Positions 9,669 through 19,410 are shown, numbered from the stretch's first letter. The stretch is DNA of 64,000 nt from Teichococcus wenyumeiae (GCF_003696345.1 NZ_RFLX01000021.1:1-64000); one strand, 5' to 3'. The notes: generated by a model not told the origin, from the letters alone. Program-made: numbers and translations.

Positions 9669-11942
9669 ATGAGTCGAGTTCACCGCCGGATCAGTGCACC
9701 GCCGGTTGTCTATCACGGCAGCCATACCGGTCGTCCCAGCGCGATGCCGCATGAGCCAAATTCCAAGGCGCTGCTCACCCATGCGGCTGGAGCCGTGGTG
9801 TTCCTTGGCCTTTCCATCGCGCCGGCCGCTTACGCGCAACAGACGGTGGTCCCCGATGCAGCGCCGGCGGCAGGGGGAAGCGGTTCCACGCCAGGCGTGA
9901 TCGTATTGCCCACCGTGGATGTCGTCGCGAACCCGGCACCCGCGGGATTGCCGGCGCCCTATGCCGGCGGCCAGGTGGCAAAAGGTGGGTCGCTGGGTCT
10001 GCTCGGCACCAAGAGTGTGATGGACTCGCCCTTCAGCACCAGCAGCTACACCTCCGAACTGATCGAGGACCAGCAGGGGCGCACTGCCGCCGACACGCTG
10101 ATCAATGATTCCTCGGTGCGCCTCACGACCGGCAGCAACGGCTTCGACGACTCGTTCCAGATCCGCGGCTTCAGCGTCTCCTCCACCGATGTCGGCCTGA
10201 ACGGGCTGTACGGGCTCCTCTCCTCCAACCGTGCGCAGGCGCAGTATATCGAGCGGATCGAGCTGCTCCGGGGTCCTGGCGCGCTAATCAACGGCATCGC
10301 GCCCGGCGGCAGCATCGGCGGTGGCATCAACATCATCACCAAGCGAGCCGGCGACCTGCCGCTGACCCGCCTGACGCCGACCTTCATGAGCGACGGCAAT
10401 TTCGGCATCCAGGCCGATGTGTCGCGCCGCTACGGGGCGAACAACGAGTGGGGCGTGCGCTTCAATGGCCTGTATCGCGACGGCGAGGCCTCGATCAAGG
10501 ACGGCAACCTGCGCAGCGGCCTCGCCGCGCTGGGGCTGGACTATCGTGGCGAAAGGCTGCGCTGGTCGGCCGACGCCATCTTCCAGCGTGACGACACCAA
10601 GAACTTCCGCCCGCAGCTGACCCTCTCGCCCACCATTGCCTACATCCCGTCCCCGCCCAGTTCGCGGGGCAATTGGTTCCCCGGGACCAAGCTGCGCCAG
10701 CAGGACAGCACCATCGCTACCCGGGCCGAATACGACGTGACGGACTGGATGACCGCCTATGCCGCAGTCGGCTACCGCGATGGCTGGAACGACCAGACCT
10801 TTCCCGACTCTCGCCCGGGAGGCGCCGATGCCCTGGGCAACTTCCGGGTCACCAATGCCTATTACGATTCCTTCAGCAAGACGGTGAGCGGAACCGTCGG
10901 CGCGAATTTCCGCTTTGATACGCTGGGGGTCGGCCACACCCTCAACATCGGCTATTCGGGCCTGCAGCAGGAGGCGGGCAACGCCTATATCGCCTCGGCC
11001 ATCACCTACCCCTCCAATATCTACAACCCGTCGCCGCTTCCGCCCATCACCGCCCCGCGCACCGATCCGCGGCGGGCGTCGGTGACAGAGTTCTCCAGCC
11101 TGGCGCTGGCTGACACGTTGTCCTTCTTCAATGACCGGGTGCTGCTGACGGGCGGCGTGAGGTTCCAGAACGTGGTCGTCAACAGCTACAGCACGACAAC
11201 CGGCGAACGGACGAGCCGCTACGACGCCGATGCGACGACGCCGGTCTTCGGGCTGGTGGTGAAGCCCTGGCAGAACGTCTCCCTCTACACGAACTATGCC
11301 CAGGGCCTGACGCGCGGTCAGATCGTCGGCGCCGGATACAGGAACGTCGGCGAGGTCCTCGCCCCTTACAAGTCCGAGCAGTACGAGGCCGGGGTGAGGG
11401 TGGACTGGGGCAGCATCACCACCTCTGCCTCGGTGTTCCAGATCAGCCGCCCGAATGCCATCCGCACCGGGGACAACGACCTCGCCTATGACGGTGAGCA
11501 GCGCAACCGGGGGCTGGAGCTGTCCGCCTTCGGCGAGCCTCTGCCCGGGTTGCGCGCCCTGGCCAGCGTGACCTTCCTGAAGCCCGAGCTGACCAACCCC
11601 AGCGACCCTGCCGAGCGCGGCAATGATGCCCAGGGTGTGCCGGACAGAACCTTCTCCGGCGCGCTGGACTGGGACGTGCCGGGGGTGCCCGGCCTCGCCC
11701 TGAACGGCCGCGTCATCTATACCTCGGGTGCCTACCTGAACACCGCCAATACGCTTCGCTTCGACGGCTGGACGCGGGTGGACTTCGGTGCCCGGTACAG
11801 GACGGAGATCGGCAACAAGCCGGTGACGCTGCGCGCCAGCCTCGAGAACGCTTTCGGGGCGGATTACTGGCTGACCACCGGTAACTTCGTCACAGTGGGG
11901 TCGCCGCGCACCCTCCTCGTTTCCGCCTCTTTCGACTTCTAG
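9669..11942 (+). CDS. TonB-dependent siderophore receptor
   Basis: A 757-residue outer-membrane receptor that imports ferric siderophores using TonB energy. A signal peptide (ending PAAYA) starts at the internal methionine at 9744. Translation may begin at 9669 or 9744; the 25-residue extension is not typical, and neither start has a strong ribosome site. The plug domain includes DSPFSTSSYTSELIEDQQG, SFQIRGFSVSSTDVGLNGLY and the ERIELLRGPGALING block. The beta-barrel follows and ends in SASFDF with a terminal phenylalanine, as needed for Bam insertion. A candidate Fur box is upstream, a strong terminator downstream, and a siderophore-esterase-like gene lies convergently. The siderophore type cannot be told. 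Confidence 0.92.
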   Translation: MSRVHRRISAPPVVYHGSHTGRPSAMPHEPNSKALLTHAAGAVVFLGLSIAPAAYAQQTVVPDAAPAAGGSGSTPGVIVLPTVDVVANPAPAGLPAPYAGGQVAKGGSLGLLGTKSVMDSPFSTSSYTSELIEDQQGRTAADTLINDSSVRLTTGSNGFDDSFQIRGFSVSSTDVGLNGLYGLLSSNRAQAQYIERIELLRGPGALINGIAPGGSIGGGINIITKRAGDLPLTRLTPTFMSDGNFGIQADVSRRYGANNEWGVRFNGLYRDGEASIKDGNLRSGLAALGLDYRGERLRWSADAIFQRDDTKNFRPQLTLSPTIAYIPSPPSSRGNWFPGTKLRQQDSTIATRAEYDVTDWMTAYAAVGYRDGWNDQTFPDSRPGGADALGNFRVTNAYYDSFSKTVSGTVGANFRFDTLGVGHTLNIGYSGLQQEAGNAYIASAITYPSNIYNPSPLPPITAPRTDPRRASVTEFSSLALADTLSFFNDRVLLTGGVRFQNVVVNSYSTTTGERTSRYDADATTPVFGLVVKPWQNVSLYTNYAQGLTRGQIVGAGYRNVGEVLAPYKSEQYEAGVRVDWGSITTSASVFQISRPNAIRTGDNDLAYDGEQRNRGLELSAFGEPLPGLRALASVTFLKPELTNPSDPAERGNDAQGVPDRTFSGALDWDVPGVPGLALNGRVIYTSGAYLNTANTLRFDGWTRVDFGARYRTEIGNKPVTLRASLENAFGADYWLTTGNFVTVGSPRTLLVSASFDF

Positions 11943-11959
11943 GTTCGCCATCCCGATGG

Positions 11960-11993
11960 CCGGGGGCGCCTGTGTGGGGCGCCCCCGGTTTCT
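11960..11993 (+). terminator. Rho-independent terminator of the TonB-dependent receptor gene
   Basis: A perfect 11-bp GC stem (CCGGGGGCGCC at 11960-11970, GGCGCCCCCGG at 11978-11988) with a 7-base loop is followed by TTTCT. It lies 17 bp after the receptor stop codon and could also serve the convergent esterase gene. Confidence 0.85.
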
Positions 11994-12022
11994 GCCCTTG
12001 CACGGGGCCTCGCCGCGGCGTC

Positions 12023-13024
12023 CTAGCCTGCCAGGATGAAGCGAACGCCGTGCAGCACGGCGGCAGGGAAGGCGGACATGTGGCCGTCGCCCGGCAGGGT
12101 CGCGAATTTCAGCTCCAGGCCCGGCAGGGGGCGCAGCCGCTCGGCCAGGTTGCGCGCCTGGTCCACCATCTTCATCATCTCCATGCGCGGACGCCAGGCG
12201 GGGTCGTGCCAGGGTGCGAGGTTCTGCTCGTACTCTCCCACCGTCATCAACAGCCGGAGCGGCGAGGGCCGGTCCGGCCCTGCGATGAAGCGCTTTGCCG
12301 CGTCCAGGATGGCGTTGTCCTCCCACCAGATGGCGGGACTGCCCGCGACATAGTCCCGGAAGGCGCCGCCGCGCGTGAACAGGGCATGGAGCACGCAGAG
12401 CCCGCCGAAGGAATGGCCCAGCAGCGCGTGGCGTGAGGGGTCGATCGGCGCTGCCCTGGCAGCCAGCGGTTTCACCACCTCCTCGATGAAATCCAGCAGC
12501 TCGTCCGCCCCGCCCGTCCGGCTGGCCTGCCGGCCTTCCGCCGCCGGGACCTCGCGCCCGGGCGGCGGCGTGAGGTCGAAGGAACGGCGGACGAGGTCAT
12601 AGGGCCCGTCCGTGGGGTAGCCGATGCCTGCCACCACGGCGGCCGAGCGGACCCCGGCCTCGCGCGGCAGGTAAGCGAGGACGCGGACCACGTCCACCGT
12701 CATGCCCATCACGGCATTGGCGTCGAGCACCGTGATCATCGGCCAGCCGCCCGGTGGCGGCTCGCCTGGAGGGACGTGGAGGAACAGCCGGAAAGGCTGG
12801 CCGCCCCGTGAGGCGAGATCATGCTGCGTCGTCCGTGGTATTTGCGCGGGCATGGGCTCCTGCGCCTGTGCCAGGGCAGGGCTGGCCAGTGCCCCGAGAA
12901 GCGGCAGGAGATGACGGCGGCGTAAGGGCACGGCGAAGGTTGCATCCGGGAGGGAGGCTTGGTTCGGCGTCTTCTCCTCTGGGATGTCCCCGAAACACTG
13001 GGCTGACGGCACGGCGTGATCCAT
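12023..13024 (-). CDS. Exported alpha/beta hydrolase, IroE/Fes-like siderophore esterase family
   Basis: A putative serine hydrolase. It has an RRRHLLPLLGALASPALAQAQ export signal, an N-terminal FRLFLHVPPGEPPPGGWPMI strand region, the nucleophile elbow LLGHSFGGLC and the catalytic histidine in DGHMS near the C-terminus. Relatives hydrolyse trilactone siderophores or their esters in the periplasm or cytoplasm to release iron. The convergent siderophore receptor supports that role. The start is uncertain: ATG at 13024 (333 residues) gives a 30-residue leader before the signal peptide, while GTG at 12931 would start right at the signal. Neither has a good ribosome site. Confidence 0.78.
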   Translation of the reverse strand: MDHAVPSAQCFGDIPEEKTPNQASLPDATFAVPLRRRHLLPLLGALASPALAQAQEPMPAQIPRTTQHDLASRGGQPFRLFLHVPPGEPPPGGWPMITVLDANAVMGMTVDVVRVLAYLPREAGVRSAAVVAGIGYPTDGPYDLVRRSFDLTPPPGREVPAAEGRQASRTGGADELLDFIEEVVKPLAARAAPIDPSRHALLGHSFGGLCVLHALFTRGGAFRDYVAGSPAIWWEDNAILDAAKRFIAGPDRPSPLRLLMTVGEYEQNLAPWHDPAWRPRMEMMKMVDQARNLAERLRPLPGLELKFATLPGDGHMSAFPAAVLHGVRFILAG

Positions 13025-13183
13025 TCCTACGTTCTTGCCGCAATAGCAGGTTTCTCTGGATTGTTTGACTGCTGTGCTGCCCGCCCAAGAGACGGAACCA
13101 AGAACGGGCCTTGAGAGGGGCAGGTTGATTCCGAAGCCGGTGTTATCGGGGTGGACATGTCCTGAACGGCCGGTTTGCTCCAT

Positions 13184-13816
13184 ATGGATGGCATGTTCGC
13201 CCATGACCGCCTCCGGACTCGCCTGTTCCAGCTTTTCTGGGGCCTGAGCCTCTACGGCATCTCCATGGCCATGATGGTTCGCGCGGACCTGGGCCTCGAT
13301 CCCTGGGATGTCCTGCACCAGGGCCTCGCGCCGCGGATCGGCCTCAGCTTTGGGCTGACGGTCAACCTCCTCGGGCTTGTCGTCCTCGCGCTATGGTGGC
13401 CATTGCGCCAGCGGCCGGGCCTGGGCACCGTGCTCAACATCCTGGTGATCGGCACGGTAACCGACGTGGCGCTCGCTTTGATCCCTTCGCCGGACAGCTA
13501 TGCCACACGCTTCGCGCTCCTCGGCTTCGGCATTCTGCTGAACGGCTTGGCGGGTGGGGCGTATATCGGCGCGGGGCTCGGCCCCGGCCCGCGGGACGGG
13601 CTGATGACCGGCCTTTGCCAGCGCACCGGCCTGCCGGTGAAGCTGGTGCGCACGGCGATCGAACTGGCCGTTCTCGCGGTCGGCTGGGTGCTGGGCGGCA
13701 CGGTCGGCCTCGGCACCGTACTCTACGCGGTGAGCATCGGCTGGGTGGTCCACCATGCGCTGCCGTTCTTCACCATCGACAAGGCCCGGGGGCACAACAC
13801 GCCGGTGAGGAGCTAA
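13184..13816 (+). CDS. YczE/YitT-like integral membrane protein
   Basis: A 210-residue protein with about five or six membrane segments. It shows the YczE family pattern: LFWGLSLYGISMAMMVRADLG, then DPWDVLHQGLA, and GAYIGAGLGPGPRDGLMTGL in the middle. The biochemical role of the family is not established; YczE in Bacillus affects surfactin production indirectly. Start choices ATG 13184 and ATG 13193 differ by three residues. It is transcribed alone between two minus-strand hydrolase genes. Confidence 0.82.
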   Translation: MDGMFAHDRLRTRLFQLFWGLSLYGISMAMMVRADLGLDPWDVLHQGLAPRIGLSFGLTVNLLGLVVLALWWPLRQRPGLGTVLNILVIGTVTDVALALIPSPDSYATRFALLGFGILLNGLAGGAYIGAGLGPGPRDGLMTGLCQRTGLPVKLVRTAIELAVLAVGWVLGGTVGLGTVLYAVSIGWVVHHALPFFTIDKARGHNTPVRS

Positions 13817-13895
13817 GACCCTTCGACCCGGTCCCGTGCACGGAGCCGAGAGGCGGCCTCCTTGCCGTGCTTAATGACGGCGAGGAGGGGGCTCG

Positions 13896-14867
13896 TCAGG
13901 CCGGCAGGAAGTGGTGGATCCGATCCGCGATCTCTCGATGGTGGGTTTCCAAGGCGAAATGGCCGGTGTCGAGCAGGTGCACCTCCGCCTTGGGCAGGTC
14001 CCGCCGGAAGGCTTCGGCGCCCGCGGGGAGGAAGAAGGCGTCATTCCTGCCCCAGACTGCCAGCAGCCGCGGCTGGTGTTGCCGGAAATAGCTCTGGAAA
14101 GCCGGGTACAGCGCCACATTCGTCCGGTAGCTCAGGATGAGGTCGAGCTGGATCTCCGCCGCCTCGGCCCGATGCATGTAGAACTGGTCAAGCGTATAGC
14201 CATCCGGGCCGACACGACCTGCCGGCGCGCCATGCTCGTATTGGTCGCGGATGAAGTCGTCCGTCAGCGAAGCCCGGCAGGCAGCGCGGTTAGCCTCCGT
14301 CGGGTCGCGCCAATAAGCCTGCCAGGGCTCCCACTCCGCGCTGAGCCCTTCCAGGTAAGCGTTTCCGTTCTGCGTGATGATCGCCGTGACCCGCTCGGGG
14401 TGCGCCATGGCAAGCCGCAGCCCCGTCGGCGCGCCGTAGTCGAAGACGTAGAGGCCGTAGCGGGTCAGGCCGATGGCTTCGACAAACTGGCCGATGACCT
14501 TTGCCAGGTTGTCGAAGCTGTACTCGAAGCTGCCGCGCTCCGGCGCCCTGGTCAGGCCGAAGCCGGGCAGGTCCGGCGCGATCACCCGGTAGCGGTCGGC
14601 CAGCAGCGGGATCAGGTCGCGGAACATGTGGCTGCTGGTGGGAAAGCCGTGCAGCAGCAGCAGGGCCGGCGCGTCGGCAGGCCCCGCCTCCCGATAGAAC
14701 ACGTCCACGGATCCGACCTTCTGGGTGCGGTACTGGACATCAGGCATCGTTGTCTCCGTTGAAGGTGCCGTGCGGGCGGCAGCCGGTGTGGTCAGCGCCG
14801 CAGCCGGAGCGGCCGCCATGGAGAGCACCAGGGCCCGCCGGGAAAGCGTCGTGGTCGTCTGGTTCAT
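13896..14867 (-). CDS. Alpha/beta hydrolase, haloalkane dehalogenase/epoxide hydrolase-like, Tat-exported
   Basis: 323 residues. The N-terminus MNQTTTTLSRRALVLSMAA carries a twin-arginine-like signal followed by an alanine-rich stretch. The hydrolase core shows the oxyanion motif LLHGFPTSSHMFRDL, the strand VIAPDLPGFGLT and an aspartate nucleophile in YVFDYGAPTG, as in haloalkane dehalogenases and epoxide hydrolases. The acid region is AVWGRNDAFF and the histidine lies in DTGHFALE. The substrate is unknown; many relatives are annotated only as alpha/beta hydrolases. A LysR regulator is divergent 94 bp away and probably controls it. Confidence 0.85.
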   Translation of the reverse strand: MNQTTTTLSRRALVLSMAAAPAAALTTPAAARTAPSTETTMPDVQYRTQKVGSVDVFYREAGPADAPALLLLHGFPTSSHMFRDLIPLLADRYRVIAPDLPGFGLTRAPERGSFEYSFDNLAKVIGQFVEAIGLTRYGLYVFDYGAPTGLRLAMAHPERVTAIITQNGNAYLEGLSAEWEPWQAYWRDPTEANRAACRASLTDDFIRDQYEHGAPAGRVGPDGYTLDQFYMHRAEAAEIQLDLILSYRTNVALYPAFQSYFRQHQPRLLAVWGRNDAFFLPAGAEAFRRDLPKAEVHLLDTGHFALETHHREIADRIHHFLPA

Positions 14868-14961
14868 GATCGCGCTCCGTCGCAGTCAGGTGAAGCTATC
14901 GACTTGCAGTACGCGATAGAACCTGCATTGGATGAGTGGCTTGATTTCAGGATCTGAAACG

Positions 14962-15894
14962 ATGGACCGGCTGGATGCGATGGAGATGGCCGTTGCCGCC
15001 ATTGATGAAGGGTCGCTGGCCGCCGCTGCCCGGCGCTTCGGCCGTTCGGCGGCCGCGGCCACCCGTGCCATTGCCCTTCTGGAAGAGGGTGCGGGGGAGA
15101 CGCTGCTGTTGCGCTCTACTCGCGGCCTGCGCCTGACCGAGGCCGGGGAGCGCCATGTCGCGATCTGGCGCGAGGTGTTGAACAGGCTGGCCGAGGCCCG
15201 AATGGACCAGGCACCGAACGCCATCGGCGGCACGCTGGTGCTGACGGCTCCGGAACTGTTCGGGCGCCTGAAGGTGATGCCGGTGCTGGAATCCTTTCTC
15301 ACCGCGCATCCAGGGGTCCAGGCGCGGGCGCTGTTGCTGAACCGCGTGGTGGATATGGTGGGTGAGGGTGTCGATGTCGCGATCCGTCTGGCGCACCTCC
15401 AGGACAGCAGCCTGGTCGCGGTGAAGCTGGGCGAGGTGCGGCAGGTCGTCTGCGCCTCGCCCACCTACCTCGACCGCCATGGCCAGCCCCAGGAGCCGGC
15501 AGAGCTATCTGACCACCTGTGCATCGGGATGAATCCGGACGGGAACCGGGAACTATGGACCTTCCGGCAGAATAGCGGCAGCGCGCGGACACGGTCGGCT
15601 GCGGTGCAGACCCGGCTGTCCACTACCAGCGTCGCTGCCGCGCTCGATGTCGCGCTGCGCGGGCAGGGGCTGGTAAGGGTCCTGTCTTACCAGGTGGCGG
15701 AGCAACTGGCGGTCGGCCGCTTGCGTCGTGTGCTGATACCTTTTGAACCGGAAGCCATTCCGGTGCACATGATCTTTCGCCCCAACCCACGCCCATGGTC
15801 GCCCGTGCGCGGCTTCGTGGACCATGCCGTGCCGATCCTGCGGAACGAGCTAGCACAGGCCGCGGCGGTCATTGACTGGCTGCCATCAACCTAA
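14962..15894 (+). CDS. LysR family transcriptional regulator
   Basis: A 310-residue regulator. The N-terminal winged helix has the usual MAVAAIDEGSLAAAARRFGR pattern, followed by LLLRSTRGLRLTEAGE. The periplasmic-binding-like effector domain begins at about residue 90 (GGTLVLTAPELFGRLKVMPV). The ATG at 14962 is preferred because AGGA lies 9 bases upstream. It sits divergent from an exported alpha/beta hydrolase, which is its likely target. It resembles the CrgA subgroup that senses aromatic or quinone-like stress compounds, but the inducer is unknown. Confidence 0.9.
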   Translation: MDRLDAMEMAVAAIDEGSLAAAARRFGRSAAAATRAIALLEEGAGETLLLRSTRGLRLTEAGERHVAIWREVLNRLAEARMDQAPNAIGGTLVLTAPELFGRLKVMPVLESFLTAHPGVQARALLLNRVVDMVGEGVDVAIRLAHLQDSSLVAVKLGEVRQVVCASPTYLDRHGQPQEPAELSDHLCIGMNPDGNRELWTFRQNSGSARTRSAAVQTRLSTTSVAAALDVALRGQGLVRVLSYQVAEQLAVGRLRRVLIPFEPEAIPVHMIFRPNPRPWSPVRGFVDHAVPILRNELAQAAAVIDWLPST

Positions 15895-16186
15895 GCCCGG
15901 GACCTGACCTGTTCTGGCCTTAAAGCTCGCAAATCTCGTGCATCACACCTGTTCCCGCCCTCGCAGGAGCAGGTCCAACTCGATAACGCCGGCTTTCGCG
16001 GTACTGGTTGCTTTGCTTCCTTTATAGCCATCGCCGATGGAGGCGAGACCGGGTTCTTGCCCGTCGAAGCCTACCCATCAACCGTTCTCCAGCCTGGAGC
16101 ACAGGGTGCGGCCATCCTGTGTGACTGCACTTGAGCGGTCGGACCAAAGCCGCAGCAGGTTTATCGGGATCCGCTCCCCTTCCGCG

Positions 16187-17164
16187 CTACTGGACCCGGA
16201 TATTGCGGGAGCGGATCACGTCCCGCCACTTCGCGTTCTCCGCTGTGTTATAGGCGTTCCACTCCTCGGGCCGCATTGTCTCCGGCACGGTTGCAAGGGC
16301 GGCGAGGCGCTCGCGCGTTTCTGGCGCCGTCGCGGCAGCCACGAAAAGCTCGTTGAGGCGGCGGACAATCGGTTCCGGCGTGCCGGCAGGGACGAGCACG
16401 GCGATATGCTCCGCCACCACCACATCAAAGCCCTGCTCCTTGAACGTCGGGATGCTGGGCGCGACGGCTGAGCGGTCGGCGCTGCTGATCGCAAGGGCGC
16501 GGAGGTCACCCGACTGAATCAGCGGCAGCACGCCCGAGGCGGCCTGGATGATCATCTGGGCCTCGTTCGCCATGGTCCCTTGCACGGCCGGCGCGCCGGC
16601 GCGGTAGCCGACATCCGTCATCGTGATCCCCGCAGCGCTGAGGAAGAGTTCCGTCGCCAGGTGCGTGGAGGAGCCGGTGCCGGAATTGGCATAAACCATC
16701 CGGTTGTCCGGCCGCTTCGCCGCCGCGACCCATTCGCCAAGGGTCTGGTGCGGTGAGTTCTTCGGTACGCAGAGAATCATCGGCTGTGACGCGATCAGGC
16801 CGACGCCGACAAAGGCGCGGTCGTTGTCGTAGGGCAAGGGAAGCAGGTGTGGTGCCATGGCGTAGGTTGAAACGGTGCCAACCAGGGCGGTGTAGCCATC
16901 CGGCCGTGCCCGGGCGACCGAGGAGAAGCCGATGACGCCATTGGCGCCGGCGCGGTTATCGACGACGAAGCCGCGCCCCGTGTCCCGGCTCAACCGGTCC
17001 GCCAGGATGCGGGCAACTGCGTCCGTGGAACCGCCTGCCGCCCAGGGAACGACGAGCGTGACATTGCCTGCCGGGTAAGACCCGCCGGAGCCCTGCGCCC
17101 GCAGCGCGAGAGGAGCAGACAGCAAGGCAAGCGTGGTGGCGCCGAGGGCGCGGCGATGCAACAT
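16187..17164 (-). CDS. Bug/TctC family substrate-binding protein
   Basis: A 325-residue periplasmic binding protein with signal peptide LALLSAPLALRAQG and the family blocks VTLVVPWAAGGSTDAVARIL, VDNRAGANGVIGFSSVARA and PDGYTALVGT. GGGAGAG before the ATG at 17164 supports this start over a longer reading. It stands alone on the minus strand, divergent from an MFS carrier 260 bp away, with no enzyme gene attached. The ligand is unknown, probably a carboxylate. Confidence 0.9.
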   Translation of the reverse strand: MLHRRALGATTLALLSAPLALRAQGSGGSYPAGNVTLVVPWAAGGSTDAVARILADRLSRDTGRGFVVDNRAGANGVIGFSSVARARPDGYTALVGTVSTYAMAPHLLPLPYDNDRAFVGVGLIASQPMILCVPKNSPHQTLGEWVAAAKRPDNRMVYANSGTGSSTHLATELFLSAAGITMTDVGYRAGAPAVQGTMANEAQMIIQAASGVLPLIQSGDLRALAISSADRSAVAPSIPTFKEQGFDVVVAEHIAVLVPAGTPEPIVRRLNELFVAAATAPETRERLAALATVPETMRPEEWNAYNTAENAKWRDVIRSRNIRVQ

Positions 17165-17424
17165 GGTTCGTTCTCTCCCATCGGCCATCCGACCCGTGGC
17201 GCGACAGGCCAACACCTACTGTTGAGTGAATTGGAGCGGCAAGTGGTTATTTTACGGCAAGGCAACGATGTGCCGCCTTGGCTAGGACCCCGTCTTCCGC
17301 CGCCGTCTTGTTGCCAGTCCGGATTGCCGCGGAACGACATCAGGGGGATGTTAAGGGCAAGGGGGACCGTCATGGCCAGGATAACAGGACTCACAGGCGT
17401 CCGCGCTCGGGCAGGTGCCGCTGG

Positions 17425-18675
17425 ATGATCGTCGTGCGTCGCGCACCGGCGCGTTCACCTTTCGCGATCCGGAGCTACCGTTTCCAGTGGTCGGCCGATC
17501 TGATGACCTCCTGGGCCTTCGAAATGGAGACCCTGATCCTCGGCTGGTACATCGTGGTGCAAACCAATTCCGTGCTGCTGGTGACACTGTTCGGGTCGCT
17601 GCAGTTCCTGGGGACGCTGATTGCGCCTTTCTTCGGCTTGGCAGGTGATGCGTTCGGGCATCGCAACGTGATGTGTCTCATGCGCGCGGCCTATGCACTG
17701 CTGGCAGCCTTCCTGGCCGCATTGGTACTGACAGACCTGCTGACCCCGGTGCTGGCGCTGGTCGTGGCCGGGATAGCAGGGTTGATCCGCCCTTCCGACA
17801 TGGGCATCCGCAACGTGCTGATCGGCGAGACCATGCCGGAAGACCGGTTGACCAGCGCCATCGGGCTTTCGCGCATCACCTCAGATTCGGCGCGGGTCTG
17901 CGGCGCCCTGGCGGGGGCGAGCATCGTAGCCATCCTGGGCATGGGCCAGGCTTACCTTATGGTGGTGGTGTTCTACGTCCTGGGCATGCTGCTGACGCTG
18001 GGCGTCGATGCAACGCGGGCAGCGGACCGGGAGACCATGGGAGCGGCGCCATCACCGCTGCGTGGCTTGTGGGAGGCGGCGCAGGCAGTGTGGCAGGCGC
18101 CGCCGCAGCTGGCGGCGATGCTGATGGCCTTTCTGATCAATCTCACCGCCTATCCCTTCACGCTGGGCTTGCTGCCTTACGTGGCGCAGGACGTGTACGG
18201 CACCACCCAGGCAGGGCTGGGCTACCTGATCGCAGCCGTCGCGGGGGGCGGCATCGTGGCCTCGCTGATCGTCAGCCGCATGGGGAGGGCAGCACAGCCC
18301 GCGCGCATGATGCTGGTCTTCAGCATTGCCTGGCACGGTCTGGTCATTCTGTTCGGGCAGATCAACAGCCTGCCCGGTGGCCTGCTGCTGTTACCGTTGA
18401 TCGGGATCACGCAGATGCTGTGCCTGCTCCCCATGTCGGTGCTGCTGCTGCGTGGTGCGCCTCCGGCGCTGCGCGGCCGGATCATGGGCATGCGTACGCT
18501 GGCGGTCTATGGGCTGCCTGTCGGGCTGCTCTGTTCCGGGCCTCTCATCGATCACCTGGGCTTTCCAGCGACGACGGCCATCTACGGCACCATCGGTATC
18601 GTCGCAACGCTGTTGGTTCTGGGTGTTTGGCGATCACATCTTTGGCCGAAATCCGCACCAGGAAATATCGGGTAG
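17425..18675 (+). CDS. MFS transporter
   Basis: A 416-residue inner-membrane carrier with about twelve hydrophobic segments. The family loop between segments 2 and 3 is FGLAGDAFGHRNVMCLMRA, and a central charged loop follows DATRAADRE. It resembles the TMEM-type/EntS-like exporters with six-plus-six symmetry. The start at 17425 begins just before the first soluble N-terminal stretch; no strong ribosome site is seen. The substrate is unknown. The gene is divergent from a Bug protein. Confidence 0.82.
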   Translation: MIVVRRAPARSPFAIRSYRFQWSADLMTSWAFEMETLILGWYIVVQTNSVLLVTLFGSLQFLGTLIAPFFGLAGDAFGHRNVMCLMRAAYALLAAFLAALVLTDLLTPVLALVVAGIAGLIRPSDMGIRNVLIGETMPEDRLTSAIGLSRITSDSARVCGALAGASIVAILGMGQAYLMVVVFYVLGMLLTLGVDATRAADRETMGAAPSPLRGLWEAAQAVWQAPPQLAAMLMAFLINLTAYPFTLGLLPYVAQDVYGTTQAGLGYLIAAVAGGGIVASLIVSRMGRAAQPARMMLVFSIAWHGLVILFGQINSLPGGLLLLPLIGITQMLCLLPMSVLLLRGAPPALRGRIMGMRTLAVYGLPVGLLCSGPLIDHLGFPATTAIYGTIGIVATLLVLGVWRSHLWPKSAPGNIG

Positions 18676-18828
18676 GGCTGCTGGCTATTCCCGCTGTCGC
18701 GGGACCAGGCATGCCCCGCCGAGGTAGCCTGACCGCTTGGCAGCCGTGCCGTGGAGGATCTAGGGCCGCCGCCCGGCAGGGCAGCCATCAAATCCCCCCA
18801 AGGCTGATCGGCCATGGCGAATACAGGC

Positions 18829-19410
18829 TCAGGTCGGTGCGGCGTCCGGAGATATCGCCACGGATAGCCTGAAGCCGCGCAGGATGCTTGCATCCTGATC
18901 GGCGGCGTTGGCTGGCAGCAGCATGACAGGAGAGCTCTCGCCCATCTGCGACAGAAGCTCAGGCAGGCTGATGGCGGTGAGAAGACCTCTCACGTAACTG
19001 GCCGCGTCGTGCTCCTCCCGTGCGGCCGCTTCGAATGGCACCGTCATGGTTCCTTCCGGCTCCGGCACGGCCTCATGACCGGAGATGATGCTGAAGCCTC
19101 GCACGGCGAACCCGTCCTGCTTCTTCTCCACAACCCACCCGCTGATCCCGCTGGCATCAGATCCGTTCTCCCGTTGAGCTTCAAGCCAGAACAACGGCGG
19201 CAGGACGTCCACAACAGCCGGCGAACGCGACACCTCGGAGAAGGCCAGTTCACGTGCCAGGCCAGCGATGTCCGCGGTGATCGCCAGTGCAGGTGCGCCT
19301 TCCGACCGCAGGCGCCGCGCTGCGCGCCGGACATCCACGGGCGCACGCTCGCTCAGCATGACGGCTAGCAGGCTGCCTTCAGGGAACCCCAGTCTCAGAC
19401 CTTCCTGCAT
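18829..19410 (-). CDS. Hypothetical protein
   Basis: A 193-residue soluble protein I do not recognise. GGAGGAG lies seven bases before the ATG, a strong ribosome site, and codon use fits the surroundings, so the gene is probably real. There is no signal peptide or membrane segment. The N-terminal half is rich in arginine and alanine (RRAARRLRSEGAPA), the middle holds a WVVEKKQDGFAVRGFSII strand pair, and a hydrophobic helix follows near YVRGLLTAISL. It is isolated between an MFS gene and a long non-coding gap, so context gives no hint. Confidence 0.55.
   Translation of the reverse strand: MQEGLRLGFPEGSLLAVMLSERAPVDVRRAARRLRSEGAPALAITADIAGLARELAFSEVSRSPAVVDVLPPLFWLEAQRENGSDASGISGWVVEKKQDGFAVRGFSIISGHEAVPEPEGTMTVPFEAAAREEHDAASYVRGLLTAISLPELLSQMGESSPVMLLPANAADQDASILRGFRLSVAISPDAAPT

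Noticed and set aside
9669-11942. TonB-dependent receptor as the cobalamin receptor BtuB for the B12 operon
   Set aside because: Plug sequence is of the siderophore type, a candidate Fur box is upstream, no second B12 riboswitch precedes it, and fbp and a pseudogene lie between.
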